Made by a program: the position numbers and the translations under genes. DNA of 64,000 nucleotides, taken from contig OX438741.1 of assembly GCA_949316235.1 (NCBI GenBank), positions 41,460,567-41,524,566 of the forward strand, read 5' to 3'. Shown one piece after another: positions 22,792 to 37,700 of this stretch. Every line of letters starts with the position of its first letter. The stretch's first letter is position 1. The notes under the pieces were generated by a model, which searched no databases, was not told where the DNA came from, and saw only the letters and a list, made by a program, of their open reading frames with translations. The DNA is from Oegoconia quadripuncta. Its lineage: Eukaryota > Arthropoda > Insecta > Lepidoptera > Autostichidae.

Positions 22792-25700
22792 ATGATTGGT
22801 AAGTAAACAGATAATGCTCGTTTGCCGCCCTCTTATATATATAAAAACAAAATAAATAAATATCAATCAATATTTCCGGCTAGTAAAGTTTCAGCTTGGG
22901 TCAAAAGCAAGCACAAACACTAAAAATATTCACTAATAAGTAGTGATACTGGATTATAACTTCACTGGCTTTCCGCCGTGGAAGATTTCATCAAAATCTG
23001 TTTTCAGCAAATAAATAAGCCTTACACGCTAATCCAAGTCCTAATCTGTCTACCTCTTTTTTTTTTTTAACTGGAACTGCTGCTGGTAGTCAAAAGACTT
23101 TTACAGCGTCGGGAGGGCTCTGCCCGTCTCTTGCATGCAAAACTTTCGTATTTATAATATTACTAGCTTTCGGCCCGCGACTTCGCCGGCGTGAAATGCC
23201 TTTTCATCTCGGTTTGTTTGGAACTATTCACTTTATCGGGATAAATATATTCTACCTACATACCAAATTTCCCATAGGTGTGGGTTGTGTCGAAGAGATC
23301 GCTTTTAGTGATAAGACCGCCTAATTGTGTACTATTGTTATCATCAAAAATTATTGTAAATTATTTTACGCAATAAAGAGTATTTGTATTGTATAAGCAT
23401 TTATTTGCATATACGTACATACATACACATAACAAATTTTACACATGAAAAATACAATGTACAATATAATACATATATTATCATTAGTTGGTATATACAG
23501 TTAAATTAGCTAAGTATTAGACGCCCTTTGTGGTGTAGTTTTGTACCTCGGCTGTTAAAAAGAAGACTAGAGTTCGACTCCCGGACTCTAAATTATCTCA
23601 GGCACGCGTCTCGTTTGTGGTATACCTTTAGGACATAATACAGGATATCCTAGTTCGAAACGAGATAATCGGATGTATTATTCGCTTATTAGAATCGAGT
23701 TGGGATGAGCAAGCTGGCCATAGTAGGATATCTGGACTATTATTTGGGTAGTGCCCGCCCCTATTGGACACTATTTTATTTAGCACTTTTTGGCGGGATC
23801 TCGGCGAGTGAAGTTGCAATTTTGTTTATAATTCTTATAATTTGTGCATTCTCACTTTTGAAGCTTAATAATGGCAGAATATTGTCCAGCAAATGTTAGT
23901 GATGGTGTACAGGTGAAAGGAAGTGTAACTTAAAGTGCGTAACGAAGCTTTCGGGTTCCCACAAGAAGCGGCCAAAATCTTTTGTAAAGCATTCTGCCAC
24001 TTTACTGAAGAATGACTTGACTGTGACTAGACTCTGTATACGCCAAGTATACGACGAATTACTCGTTTTGACTGAGCCTGACTTATAAACTGAAGAAATA
24101 AGAGAAATAAGACATGCTGTATGGGTTTAGGTCCATTTGCCTTCTCCGAGAGGAGAGACTAAAATGAAAAAAAAAATAGCACAATGTTTTGACATTTCTA
24201 GTTTATTCTAGCATCACCTACGTGGAGTTATCGCGATGGATCTTTCATAAAATATTAAAAGTGAGCCGGTCTTCTTCTTCTTCTTATTTTTGAGGATGGC
24301 AACCAGTCAACCACACTGTCGAGGGACACTACTGCCAGTTTCGAGTGAAAAATTTTATTTCTCTTATTTCTTCAGTTTATAAGTCAGTTTCAGTCAAAAC
24401 AAGTAATTCATCGTATACTTGGCGTATACAGAGTCTAGTCACGGTCAAGTCATTCTTCAGTAAAGTGGCAGAATGCTTTACAAAAGATTTTGGCGGCTTC
24501 TTGTGGGAACCCGAAAGCTCCGTTATGCACTTTAATTTACACTTCCCTTCAGTTGTACACCATCACTAACGTTTGCTGCACAATATTCTGCCATTATTAA
24601 GCTTCAAAAGTTAGAATGCACAAATTATAAGAATTATAAAGAAAAATGCAACTTCACTTGCCAAGATCCCGCCAAAAAGCCGTGCCGGTCCATCAGTTCA
24701 AATAAAAAAAATTGTAATAAAAAAGTAAATATAATCTCTAATATCAGCCAATTACTTTCACATCTATACACTCCCCACCCTCGAGTTCCAGATCTCTTGC
24801 TGTATTCTTCCCTGGAAAAGAAATAATTGAAAAATTAAATATCATAAAGTGCTAAAATAGATGGCATAATGATATAGTCGAACGGATTGCCTGTACCAGT
24901 GTTCCATAACCTTTTTCAGCCACGGACCCCTATGCAATCAAGCACGACTTTCAAGGACACCTTATAAAAATCCGTTAATTTTTTAGTTAATTTCATCAAA
25001 ATCGGTTCAGCAAAAAAAAAATTGCCTATATGTTAATCCAGGACCTAATCTGTTTACCAACCAAATTTTATCTAAATCCTTCCAACCTTTTAGGCGTGAA
25101 GAGGTAACATACAGACATACACACACAGACTTTTGCATTTATAATATTGGTTGGGATATTCGGGTAGATGTCACTACTAAGTTGTAATCTCAAATCAGAT
25201 TCCACTTGTACAGTACAGACATCACAAGCAGTAGTGATCACTTCCACCAGATGAGCTGCTTACTTCATATGTCACACTTTTTTCCTTTGCGAAGACACAT
25301 ATATAACATCATGTCAACTGTCATGGTGCAAACACCTTTGACGACCTGTTTGGTGTAGTGGTTAGCAACTCTGACCACTATACCAAGAGGTTCGAATCCC
25401 GCTAGGGTCATGTTTGTGTGATACATACGAACAATGGACATGTGTACCCGAGTTATGGATGTTTTCATTTATAATAAGTATTTATTTACAAAAAAATATG
25501 TATTTATGTAGTATATCAACCATCTGGTATCCACCACACAAGCCTTAATAAACAATTAATAAACAATTGAAAATATGAAGTCAGTTGTTTAATTACCTGA
25601 TATACTATCTCCATCAAATTGAAATCTCAACCGATTTAAAGGCGTCTCGAAGTGCTCTGCACATTTCATCATTGCCACAGATAATTTATCGTCCAGTTTA

Positions 25701-28700
25701 ATCGCCAACTCAAATGGCTTCTTCACATTCTGACATTGGAATTTAATTTTAACCCCATCACTCATTCTGGCCCGTTTGTGCGTAACTTGCATTACACTCT
25801 GGTTAACTATGCCGCCTTCTATGAACTTTACAATGCTATAATTTATGGACTCTGGGGTGTCGTTAGGATTTAGAATTCTCTCGTTGTACGTGAACAGTAA
25901 CTTGTTATGATCGACCTTCTGTTTCTCTGAGAAATAATCGAAGATTTGTGATAATTTCTGGTATCTACGTATTGTGAAACGAAAGAACTCGCAGCTTTGC
26001 CAGTATACTTTAACGGATAACTCCTCATTATCATCTAACGGGTCCGTGTCTATTTCTTCAATAACTACAACGTCGTCATTGTGAGTTGGATTACTAAATA
26101 AGGCTTGATTTTCAGACAGATCTGGAACATACTCTGCGTCGCCGATGCTGTATGTAGGAAGAATAGCTGCTGCTATTGACACATGTCTCCTGTTCCTACC
26201 TCTACCTCTCATTCTAGTGTTAGGTGTATTACTTTGTGGCATTGCAGTCTGTCTCCAGCTTCTGGTACCTTTTTTCCTCTTAGTCGGCGGCGGTGCGGGC
26301 ATGGCAATATAATCTTCATCATCATCAGAATTACGATTTTTTGCGGTGGATCGCGTACTGCGTTTACTTTTTTTTCTCGCGTCTGCTTCTGGTAAAACAG
26401 CGATATTACTACTCACAGAAGGTCCCGCAATGTCTTCTAAGGTAGGAGAGGCACGCTCAGCGTTTAAAACTGTGTTTGCAACAAGGGAATCGAGTTCCGC
26501 GGAATCATCGAATTGAATTTTGTCTGTATTTTTAGTCCCTTCATATGCATTTTTCATTCGTTCTAACTTCTGTGCGATGTTGCCGTAGTAATCGTCATCG
26601 GAATCAGAAGACATTTTAGTAAATATTTACGAAAGAGGTGATTCTTTTTATTTAGAAACACAAAACAAAACAACACTCATTTTTTTTTTATTTTAATTTA
26701 TCCACATAGGATAGGCAAAGGATATGCACCATACAGCCTCGTCTTTGGTAATTTTCTTCTTATTCATTCTTTTATAATAAAGGCAAAGTCGCCAAGTCTT
26801 CTTTTTTAAAATGGTAAGGCTGACGCCAAATCTTGATTTTATTCTTATAAATATAAAGCCAATCCAGTGATATAAGTTCAATCCAATAATTTATGTCTAA
26901 TCCAGTAGCTATAAGTCTAGTCCAGTATTTGTAAATCCAATCCAACTTGGTCGTAAACGAGGAATATCTTGTATAGGAGGTCTGCTGGAAGAAATTTCAT
27001 TGTAGAAATAAGCAGAACCTGTTGTGTCGTCTCTATTATGTTGTATCTGTATGTCTTTTTTTCTTGTGTGCAATAAATGATAAATAAATAAATAAATAAA
27101 TAAATATAGTTGAACAAATAAAATTGTATAAAGGTATATAGGTTTCCAAGTTTCTTAACAAGTCTTTGATAGCGCGCGGGATAAGCTCTTGCTTCTTGTA
27201 GATGGTTAGCAACTTGTCAATGAGTGAGAGACGCTGAATGTTGAAGGCAGAACAAACTAATATTACATGGTCTAGGGTTTGGATAGAATCGTTGTTGCAA
27301 TATGTGCATAGAGGAGATGATAAGATGCGCATTCTGTGGAGGTGAGCATTGAAGCGGCAATGGCCAAATCTAAGTCGGTTTAGGATTGAATAATATTTCC
27401 TGCTTCTTGATAATTTAGAATTAGTAAATCACGGTTTTTTGAAAACAACACTCATGCGTTTTGCTTGATAACTTATTTCACGACTAGAGACGGCCATGCA
27501 CGAAAAAAGTTTCGATACCAGGATATTTTTGTACTCGATACTTCGTATTCGATACTTACATTATTATAATGTTTTTGACCGCAACGTAGGTATCGAATTA
27601 TGAAGACTTGTGGCTGTATAGCAAAACTTTGCCTACGCTAGACAAAAATGAATAGCAAATTCAAAAGTATTTAACTTTAATAAAAAAAGATAAAGGTGTA
27701 ATGGAAGGTAGGATCTTGATGAGGTCGGCGCAGTACGTATTTTTCTTCTATTCTCCTTTGTCAGTCTCATCATTCACTCCTTTTCGTTCAGTTTCGAGAC
27801 TTATGTGAAAGATGAGATGTCGGTGAGAATTTAGAGACCCCAGTGTCTATCATCATCATTTTCTTGTCCTGGTCCCAATTCATTTGAGGTCCGCGCAGTA
27901 CATCTTCCACATCTCATTCACTCCCTTTTCGTTCATCATCCCTCACACATCCATGTTTACCGTGGTTTTCTCTCCCTCTCCGTACATTCACATTCATTAT
28001 TATATTTGTAGGTAACATGTTTCATCCATTGTCGTAACATGTGCACACCATGCTAAACGATTTCCTTTCAACTTTTTTGACCCGTGTTGAACATCGTCTT
28101 AAGAAGGTACTTATTTATCTAATTAGTAAAATCTTAATGGATTATATACAGTAGTGGGAAGAAATTAAGTCGATTGTTTCACAATTATTATAAAATTTTA
28201 TTTTAATGTGTGCCTTCAGAAAAGTTACTTTTGAAAGCAGGAGTACGTCTAAGCAATCGAGGGTCGCAAAAAAATCTAACTGAGTCAGGCCGGTAGAACA
28301 ACTTTAAAAAAATCTGTAAAAAGTTTAATTTTCGCGTATCTATACTTTTTACTCGATACCACTCATAAGTGGCTAACTCGCTGCCCGAGGTAAATTGGCA
28401 ACTATTTACCTCGGGCAGCGAATTAGCCTTGCCATTCAACGGGGTTTCACTTTGTGTTTTATGTTACTCATAGACAAAAGATTATGAATAAAAACTCATA
28501 TCGATACTTTCGATTCGATAACGTGTCACTTACTATTTCGTTCGTTCCATTCCGAACCGTACCTACCTTGCGACCGGCAGTGTTGCCCGATAGTTGTCTC
28601 GAATATCGTCCAATCTACTGAAAATCCGCTGCGCAAAACATTTTTCTTGTAATCACTCATGATTACAAGAAAAATGTTTTATGTGAAAAAATTATATGAC

Positions 28701-31700
28701 ATTAGTACTATAATCTAGTCTATAAATTAGTACTATAACATAGTATCTACAGTTTTTCAAAGTTATACTCTTTTAACATTTTCCCTCCAAAACTCCCCCA
28801 AAAACTTGTTTTTTAAATCTATCTCAAACTGGAGGAAATCCCCTCAACAACGGCATCACCAAGCTTCAATGCAAATCTTTAGTTTTTGGTAACTCTTCTT
28901 TACATAAAGAGCATCAAGGCATCTCGTGACTCGACTGACTTTGACATGAGAGACAGGTACCCATGGACTTATTATTCAATAATAAGTCCATGCAGGTACC
29001 TAATTAGAAATAAATGGAACGGAACAGCGATAATCTTTTGTTGTGATGAGTTGTACCTGTAGCAGTGATTTTAAAAGTATTCTGCTGGGTTGCCGATATT
29101 GGACATTCCTAATGTAGATGTAAATTCTGTTAAACCTATTTTGAACTATGGTAGAAACAAATTCGCCACCAAATCGTGGATTTTGTCTTACTTTAATGTA
29201 TTTCTTTTAGAATTAATAGTAATAATTGAATTCTATCAAACTATGTAGGTACATACATCTATCACTAATAAAATTTATCTTACTCAAAAAAAAATTTTTG
29301 TATTTAGAAAGCAAACAAATTGAAACCTGTATTTCAAACTCTGTTCGCGCTAAAGCGGCAGAACTATGTAATATTTTATAGAACTAGTATTCGGCAAAAG
29401 ATCGCATACATTCGTCACAAGTTTACTTAATTTATAAGTACCTAATTATTTAATTCTGTCTGTCAAGACATTCCACTTATCATTTCCAGATTATTCCTTG
29501 ATCGCTTTGTAATCCCGCAGATATAATCTATTTCCTGTAATGGCTTGCAACGATAATATTCAGAATCTGATAACATTATCTAGAGGTGCTACTAAAATGC
29601 ATTGCATACATAGCTTTATTATTAATTTTTGGCTGAGATTATGGCAATTATAGAATATTCTAAGCAAGCGAAAAGTTTCGTGTGGTTTTCGATACCTAGA
29701 ATTGAATCAATCCATTTTCTTTCTACGGATTGGGTAATACGCGTCATGATTCATGAGATCATGAAATAGCTCGCATCCCATTTGTGATCGTGGACTTGTC
29801 TGCCTAGAGTAGACAAATTCTCCCATGGAAATCAATGTAAATCTTATTTCAGGCCCTTGTCCAGCAATGGACATAACATGTTATAGATGAACGATGTGGT
29901 TACGATAATAATATAGGTGATATGATATACAAACCTATTTATTGCATGTATAAATAAGTTTCCCAGACCATCGTGGATTATCTAAGAAAAAATAAATCGC
30001 ATAAACTGAAGAGCTTAGCATCTAAGGGCCGTATTATAAACCGTTCTTGAGATTGTGATCGCGTTTCAGTCTCAAGACTATTTTTTTATACTGTTTTAAT
30101 GAGCTACAGATTCTCAAGCGTCAACTTAAAGTCATCTCAATCTTGAGAACGGTTTATTAATACGGGCCTAAGATACATGGTCGACCTAGTTTAGATGTTG
30201 TGTAGCATAGATTATGCACATTTGTATTACATCAATAAAGATTTGTATTATAATATTGTAACTACACGAAATAAAATATATCCATCCAGCAGTTATTGGA
30301 CACCAAATCGATTGAAATTAAAGTTAAAGTTATTTTACGTTCAATAAAATTTTTGTAAGTGAAGTGAACTTTCCTAAGAGATTGTAGAACGCAATATCGT
30401 AAACTCTCTAGTCACGATATATGTGAAGTGGACCTGACCTAATTGGAAAATCGTAAAAATAATATAAATTGGCTTTAACTTTAAATGTAGGTACCTACGA
30501 AGCTAAATAGTTTAACCTATAATAGCCAAAAGCTGAAGTCAGAGTGACTAAGTAGATAATTTGCAATAATATTAAAATAATTCTTCGTTTATCTTAAACA
30601 TAAGTATCTAATTGAAAATATTTCGATTTCTTTAGAAATCGGCGATTGGGTATCACGACGTAATAATTTATAAACCATTTAATTGTATATTTACCTACCC
30701 TGTGATTATACATAAGTATGATTGATGAGATTTATATTAATGCTTTATCGAACACTGACGAACCTAAGGAAGTAGATAGGTAGGTACTTACAAGTACCTA
30801 CTTAGGTACTCAGCACAATCTCTATCATCGGAACTTCTCAATTCCGGTTTAACTAAAGAAACTAGGACCAATAACTGGTCGACCTCTGTCTTTGTCAATA
30901 GTCAAAAATGTTTATTTCTTAGGATATAATGCTCACCTGAAAACGTAAATTTTTTTAACAAAATTTAATTAAAAATACTGCTCTTTCACAAACCTGACTT
31001 TGTAGTCATATACTTTGTACCTGTAGAGTTTGTAGTCACAAAATTAAGTAAAACAAAGTAGAATAAACACTTACCTACTACTTATTTATTAGTTATAGGT
31101 GGTAACTACTGTAAAGGTAGAAGCCATAATACAATACAATAATACATAAAATTTTAATTATTAATGCGGCATCATAATACGATTAAGTGTATATTGTGTT
31201 GTCATATTACGTCAGATTCCTTTCTTTCTTACTTTATTACGTCTGGGATATGGAATGTGGCCTCTAAAATACGTTAGAGCTGATCCATCTAAAAATTAAA
31301 AATAAACCAAGCTTGGTAAAAAACGCCCCCCCAGACTGTTCCCTCTACACTGTCTAAGATAATTAACTGTTACAAATAAGAATGCTTAGACCCAAAGAGA
31401 TAAACATGAATGTGTGGTACTTTCATAACTACTATTATACCCTTATTTAGCTATTACCCTTATTTTGTTAATATATATAATAATGTTGACCGATTTATTA
31501 ATTAAAATAAATAATGACATTGACACCTACGAAACTAGCTACATTAATATTAATGAAATTTTGCTGATTTCAAATGTTAATATAAAATAATATAGTAATC
31601 CTTACTTTTGGATATTGCTACGCTCCATGGGTCGGAGTTCAAGTTGAAGATGCCTCAATTACTAAGTAAGACCATTATTTTTGAACATTAAATTCATCTG

Positions 31701-34700
31701 TTTTAAGTGCGATTACTAATTATACCCGAAACGATGAAGCCCATTAATCAAATGAGCATATTTATACCATGAATACCAACCTAGTGACAAAACTGAAAGA
31801 GAAGAACTTAGATGGGCATAATCAACCTGGTTGAAAAAGAGTGTTTTATTGCAATGCAAGATAAAATAGTTACATTTGTACTGAAAAATATGAGAAGGGC
31901 GTAAAAAAATCAAATGCTTTTATGATATCAACAAGCTAAATTACAATCAAATCTTGTTAGTAAACTTGTCTGCCTATAAAAATACATAATCTATATATAC
32001 ATATAGAGTGGAAAATGGAAGTTTTTAGTTGTATATTACATTTTGATTACCCAAAAACTTAAGAAAAAAAAATATTTTAAGAGACAAAAAACATGTTTTT
32101 TTATACTTATACTTATACAAGTATATTCAGAAATGTATTCCAGAAAATAGCTGAAAATGTATTGCAGTTTTGAGTCATCTACGTAGGTATCAAACCAATC
32201 ATGGTAACTCATTTAATTATATAATCCCTTTATTAACTCTAGATTTGTTCTGATGAATTTCGATAACAGAGGATAAGCGAGTCCAAACTTTCACTATGGT
32301 AATTATGCCATTGTAGGTGTACCTATGATCAAGTATATTATAAGTTCTTATTTAATTTTGAGTTGATTCTTTATCGTCAATTTTTGACTAATATAATACG
32401 GTTTTATTAATAATATTTCAAACAATAACACCAATCATCTTCTATGGATACTAGATAAAGGATAAACTTACATAAATATTTATAATATCTTCATAAATGG
32501 GAGAAACACCCATGATGTGCTCACTCACTCTGACATTCATGAACAATTTCCAATCCGAAGTGTTGTACACACTACATAAATACATACTAGACGCATTTCA
32601 TTTTCATTTCATCACGCAAACCGTCTGCCGTCAACAATATTATACTTTATATAACTTCAAAATTAATATCCCTCATATTCTTATCTCTAGGAGAATCGCT
32701 TAGAAAATCCTTTAAAAAATCATGGACAATAAAGTGTAGTAGATGCAAAGAAAAGCTGGTGGTAGCTGACCAGGTGGACAATATAAAAGCCCTACCATCA
32801 ACTAAACCGAGGATTTAGAATAATTGCTGGTCGTTATGTTAATTGCTATTGTTTTGTAATATGTAATATAAAATGTAATATTATTGTAAAGATGGAAACT
32901 AATTGAAAAGATGTGTTGTTGCGGAGTTTCTTGTCGCTTCTTCTCCCTAACCATAACACCTTGTGAAGCGATGTAGTTAAAAAAAAAATAACATGTTGAC
33001 TTTTGATTTTTTTTTTGATTGCGAATATTTCTGATTTTTGATTGCGCCAGGTACTACGTACCCTGTAATCAAATCAAATCAAAATATTTTATTTCATAGG
33101 ATAAAATTATCACTTAAAAACGTCACTATTAATATTACATTTAAATTTATGGCTCATTCACAAAGCTGACTCCCCAGAGAAGAACGAGCAAGAAACTCTA
33201 GGGTTGCTCTTTTAAACAGATTATGAGTTACAATTTGTATTTTTGATAATTATATGAATAATAAGACAGCTATGTCCATGTTTACTTATCATTCGAATAG
33301 TCAGTGATTTTATAATAGCCTTTTGCTAATAATTTTTGTTTTATGATTGCTTTAAATTTATTTTAATTAAAATTTTGAATGTCTACTGGAACCCTATTAT
33401 AAAAGCGTATACATTGCCCTTTGAAGGATTTACTAACTTTGTGAAGTCGGTTAACATAAACACATAACTGGTTCTTATTTTTTGTATTAACATTGTGCCT
33501 ATCACTATTTTTAGCGAATAAGGTTATATTTTTTTGCATATAACAAATTCTCATAAATTTATTGAGATGCCATTGTTAAGATATTAATTTCCTAAAACTT
33601 ATCTCTAAGAGACACTATAGGCCCTAATTTATAAATGGCACGAATAGCACGCTTCTGCAGAACAAAAATGATATATATGTCAGCAGCGTTTCTCCACAAT
33701 AATATGCCATATGACATCAAGTTGTGGAAATAGCTAAAGTAAACCAGTCTTGCGGGTATAAACGTCTGTTAAATTTCAGATTTTTTGACCGCATACGCTG
33801 TAGAAGCAAGCTTTTTCGCTAACCCCACTGAAGCTTAGCATCCAATGTCAGTCCTAAGAAGACAGTAGTGTCTACAAGGTCCAATTTATCACCTCGTACC
33901 TATTAATCTCTATCTATTATCTATTATTTATAAACTGGGATATTCTAAGATTATCGATAAACTGATAACGGATAAAGATCATTAACCAAAGCCCGGTAGC
34001 GTTGATTCGTTGTTATCGTCATCAGTTATTGCAGTTAGTCACTGGCTAAGTAAAATTTCTATATAGATTATTCTATATATCTATTATAAACGTTCTCATG
34101 TACACCATGGTTTACCCGTAATACGGAGACTTACCTAAAGTACCGATTGTGAAGGAAGAAAGAAATCAGTACTGCACGAAATATAAGGACAGACTCCAAA
34201 ACCCACGTGAACCCTAATAAAATAACATGTCTTAGGAGATGACATATACTGCAGTATATCAGATCGAGTATATGGGTTCATAGACTTTGAATTAATTTAG
34301 CTATGGACCATCAGTCACTCGTCAACAGACTATGCATAAGATCTGATTGTGGCTAACACAGCCGATTGCAGATAGCGGTGACGGTCGCGTTTGCAGCATA
34401 TTCCACATCATTAAATTAAATAAAGAAAACTTGGAGAGAATTTGAGTTCCAAATAAACGCACAATAGGAACCCTAAAAATCACGTCAGACGCATATCAAA
34501 CTAAGGCAGACGCATGCGCGTTATTCAAAAACGAAAAGAATAATGAAACTACCTATGCCAATAACTTCTATTTCATTTACCTAATATGCCCAATTTTTTT
34601 CTTTACGGTAAAAAAACGCATCCGCTATAGAGCACTAACTAATACAATATTATCTTGCTAAATATACCTATTAATCATTCTAATGTCGAATTTATTAAGT

Positions 34701-37700
34701 GATTAGATTATATTCTTAATTCTAAACTGTGACGTCGTTAATTCGTCACAGTTCACTAAACGATATCATGCTCACAATAATCACACACAATAATCACACA
34801 CAAACATATTAAAAATATTCGTTAAATAAATGTTTAATTATGTCCAACAGGTATTTGTATCTGTTACTTATGAAATATTTCGTCACCTCATCACTAGTTT
34901 ATCAAATCGGCGTTGACCAAAATGGCGCCTAATTTGAAATGGAACAAAGATTTTGTATTGTTATTTTGTTGTAATTTTTTTTTTTAATGGCAATTTGTCC
35001 CACTTGGACATTTCTGCCAGTATCACGTCAATTTCTTTAGAAACGACCGGATAGACCCATATCAGATTAGTTCTAAATACGAAGACAAGTAAAAGGCAAA
35101 AGGAGAGAATTCATTATTTATTAGTAGGTTAGGGGACGGAACACGAATACTTGACTGTTAGAAAAGAAAACGCTTAGAAAAAGTTAATGTCGTTTTCTTG
35201 ACAGAACATGGAGAGTACCCTGAAAATGTTTGGATCACTATATGATAAGAGGGCTGGCATGTGTGTGGTTGTCAAATTAATTAAATCTGTTTACAGTAGA
35301 AGCTTTCATGTTACTCTTACCCGGGCACTAGAGAATTACCTATCAAAGTAGGTACTTAACTTTAGTAACTTATTAGTAATCTGTGCCAATACTATGTCAA
35401 TCGAGCAGTCCATCTAGTGTTACCACTTCCAAATTTTAAAAGTCCCGACAATTAGAACATTTTACAGTTCGAAAAAGATTTCGACGATTATTCTTTTATG
35501 TTTGAATTAGTAAAGTTGATTTTGAACTAAAAGTTGATTGTTTTGAATTTGCGATGGGATGATTAAGTAATGGAACCAGTGGAATGTACTTTAATAACGA
35601 CTGATTTAACAAGTACTTCTGTTTTTAAGCAATTTAATGCGAAAATTAAATTAATGTAAGTCAAAAATCTGGACATTTTAAAAAGTCGAAGAAATTCAGG
35701 ACAAAATACCGAAAGTCCGGACGGATGGTAACTTAAAGGTTTCAGAATTGTTACTCAAGCAGGGATCTACGTTTGAGGATAGTTAAAAAGGGACAGCTTT
35801 ATTTAACTTATATAGCAGCATCTCTTTCTAAGCTCAAGCACAGATTTACGCTTGAGTAACATTCGGTAATAAGAGCCTAAGTCAATCAGAATTCGTCATA
35901 TCCTAATATCCAAATCCAATCAGGCTCTATAGCGTTATTGATAGAAGCATTATTTTAATATTCGACTTATTAGTAATTATTATTTTGACTATTCGAATGG
36001 CAACTACTAATTACACGATAGAACATATATGAAAAAGAATAGGCCGGATCATTCAATCAATCGCTTAATTCGACCCGAACCCGCCGGAGTCGAATCGAAT
36101 GTTTTCGATTGTTCTTTCGTCGGTCGGATTGTCATTCGAAGTCGGGCATCCCTAAGAACTAACCTCCCTTCATAACTTATTATATGATTTCTGACTATCT
36201 GGATGATAGTGGACATGAACCGCTCGGCAATATTCAGTATAATTTATTCTTATTTTTCTTTGCCGAATTTAACAATTATTCCAAATTGTATTTGTATTGA
36301 CTTATTTAAAAGAGCAACCCCTAGAGTTTCTTGCTCGTTCTTCTGGAGCCTGATTCTCACATACTCGAGATTTCAATGTCGAACGACATCAATAGGTTTG
36401 TCACTTTTACACACGTATATAAGTGTGAAAGAGATAGACATGCCAATGTCTATCGATAGACAAATGTCGAGTGTGCGAGAATAGGGGTCCAGTGGGGAGA
36501 CTGCCTAGTGAATGAGCGATAACTGTATGTCATGACTATTTCAAATGATATTCTTATAACTTACGAAATACAACATTTTTGATTTTGATTTTGATTTCAT
36601 AACTAATTACTTATCCATAGTCCCGCATTTCTGTTAACGAGTTTGTAGTAGTTAGGTAGGTAATACAATAACCTTCATGGTCGAGGGCCGAAGTCAAAGC
36701 AGTGACTGTAAGTCATTGATTTATCCAACTTGTAAACATAAGTCGTCATAATCCTCCACTAATCCAGAGTAAACGACAGTCATTCGCACGACGAATTAAA
36801 ATAGATAAAACATTTATTTGCATTATTAAAGAAATTTACACGACTTGGTATAATCGACCTGTTACGATTTATAAGTACATAGCCTTATTTAGATATTTCT
36901 TTGAAACTGAAAAGGGGGCTACCTTCAGGTACCAATTCATGACTTTCAATGACCTGGATACGCCGTTGTCTTCAGTATTTTAATAATTATCGTTTAGATT
37001 AATTTATTAACGACCTGTTTGGTGTAGTGGTTAACAACTCTGACCACTATACCAAAAGGTTGCGGGTTCGAATCCCGCTAGGGGCATATGTTTGTGTGAT
37101 GAATACGGACATGTGTACCTGCGCTATGGATGTTTTCATTTATAATAAGTATTTATTTATAAAAAAAGTATTTATGTAGTATATCAACCATCTGGTATCC
37201 ACAACACAAGCCTATAGTTGCTTACTGTGGAACTAGATGGCGCTGTGTGTATATCTAAGGATACTTATTATTAATTTATTAAAAAAAAATAGTTTTTGGT
37301 ATTTATGTTTCACTAGACTCTCGGTTCTTTAATATCTATGTTTTAACATCGATATGAACTTATAAATATTATACATATAGTTGTGTTTGGCAGGAACAAG
37401 TTAAGTCACAAAAGCAACGAAATAGAGTTCGTCTTAGGTACGTTCTATGGAACTTGCTAACTATATAAACAAACGGCCATATTGAAATTGTCTCTGAATG
37501 ATGAATTTACTAGTGATGGGCAAGACTCTTAGGCCCGTATTAATGAACCATTCTCAAGATTGAGAACAGTCTCGTGACCGGTCTCAAGTAAACGTGTTGA
37601 TTAATAAACCTAACTTGAGACCTGAAAAGCACGTGCATACACAAGCAGTACTCACTTGAGAGTTGCGCGTATAAACTCAAGACTATCATTCATTCGCCGC

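Larger units (their letters stand above)
27421..30025. other. Long intron 1 stretch with several foldbacks
   Basis: No exon found. Three strong inverted repeats are listed separately. 29850-29875 (GGCCCTTGTCCAGCAATGGA) is a dispersed-repeat phrase. Confidence 0.4.

Noticed and set aside
31590..31660. Short segment reading [18 protein letters not shown] before a GTAAGA donor
   Set aside because: Two other frames are also open here, the acceptor side is weak, and no partner exon was found.
37011..37090. tRNA-like sequence with perfect A and B boxes
   Set aside because: It is the head of a SINE present many times in the window; the cloverleaf acceptor stem does not close as in a real tRNA.
37460..37520. 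TATATAAAC followed by ATGATGAATTTACTAG as an alternative first exon for the chitin-binding gene
   Set aside because: No consensus donor gives the one-base overhang that exon 39478 needs; 22792 fits both phase and GTAAGT.
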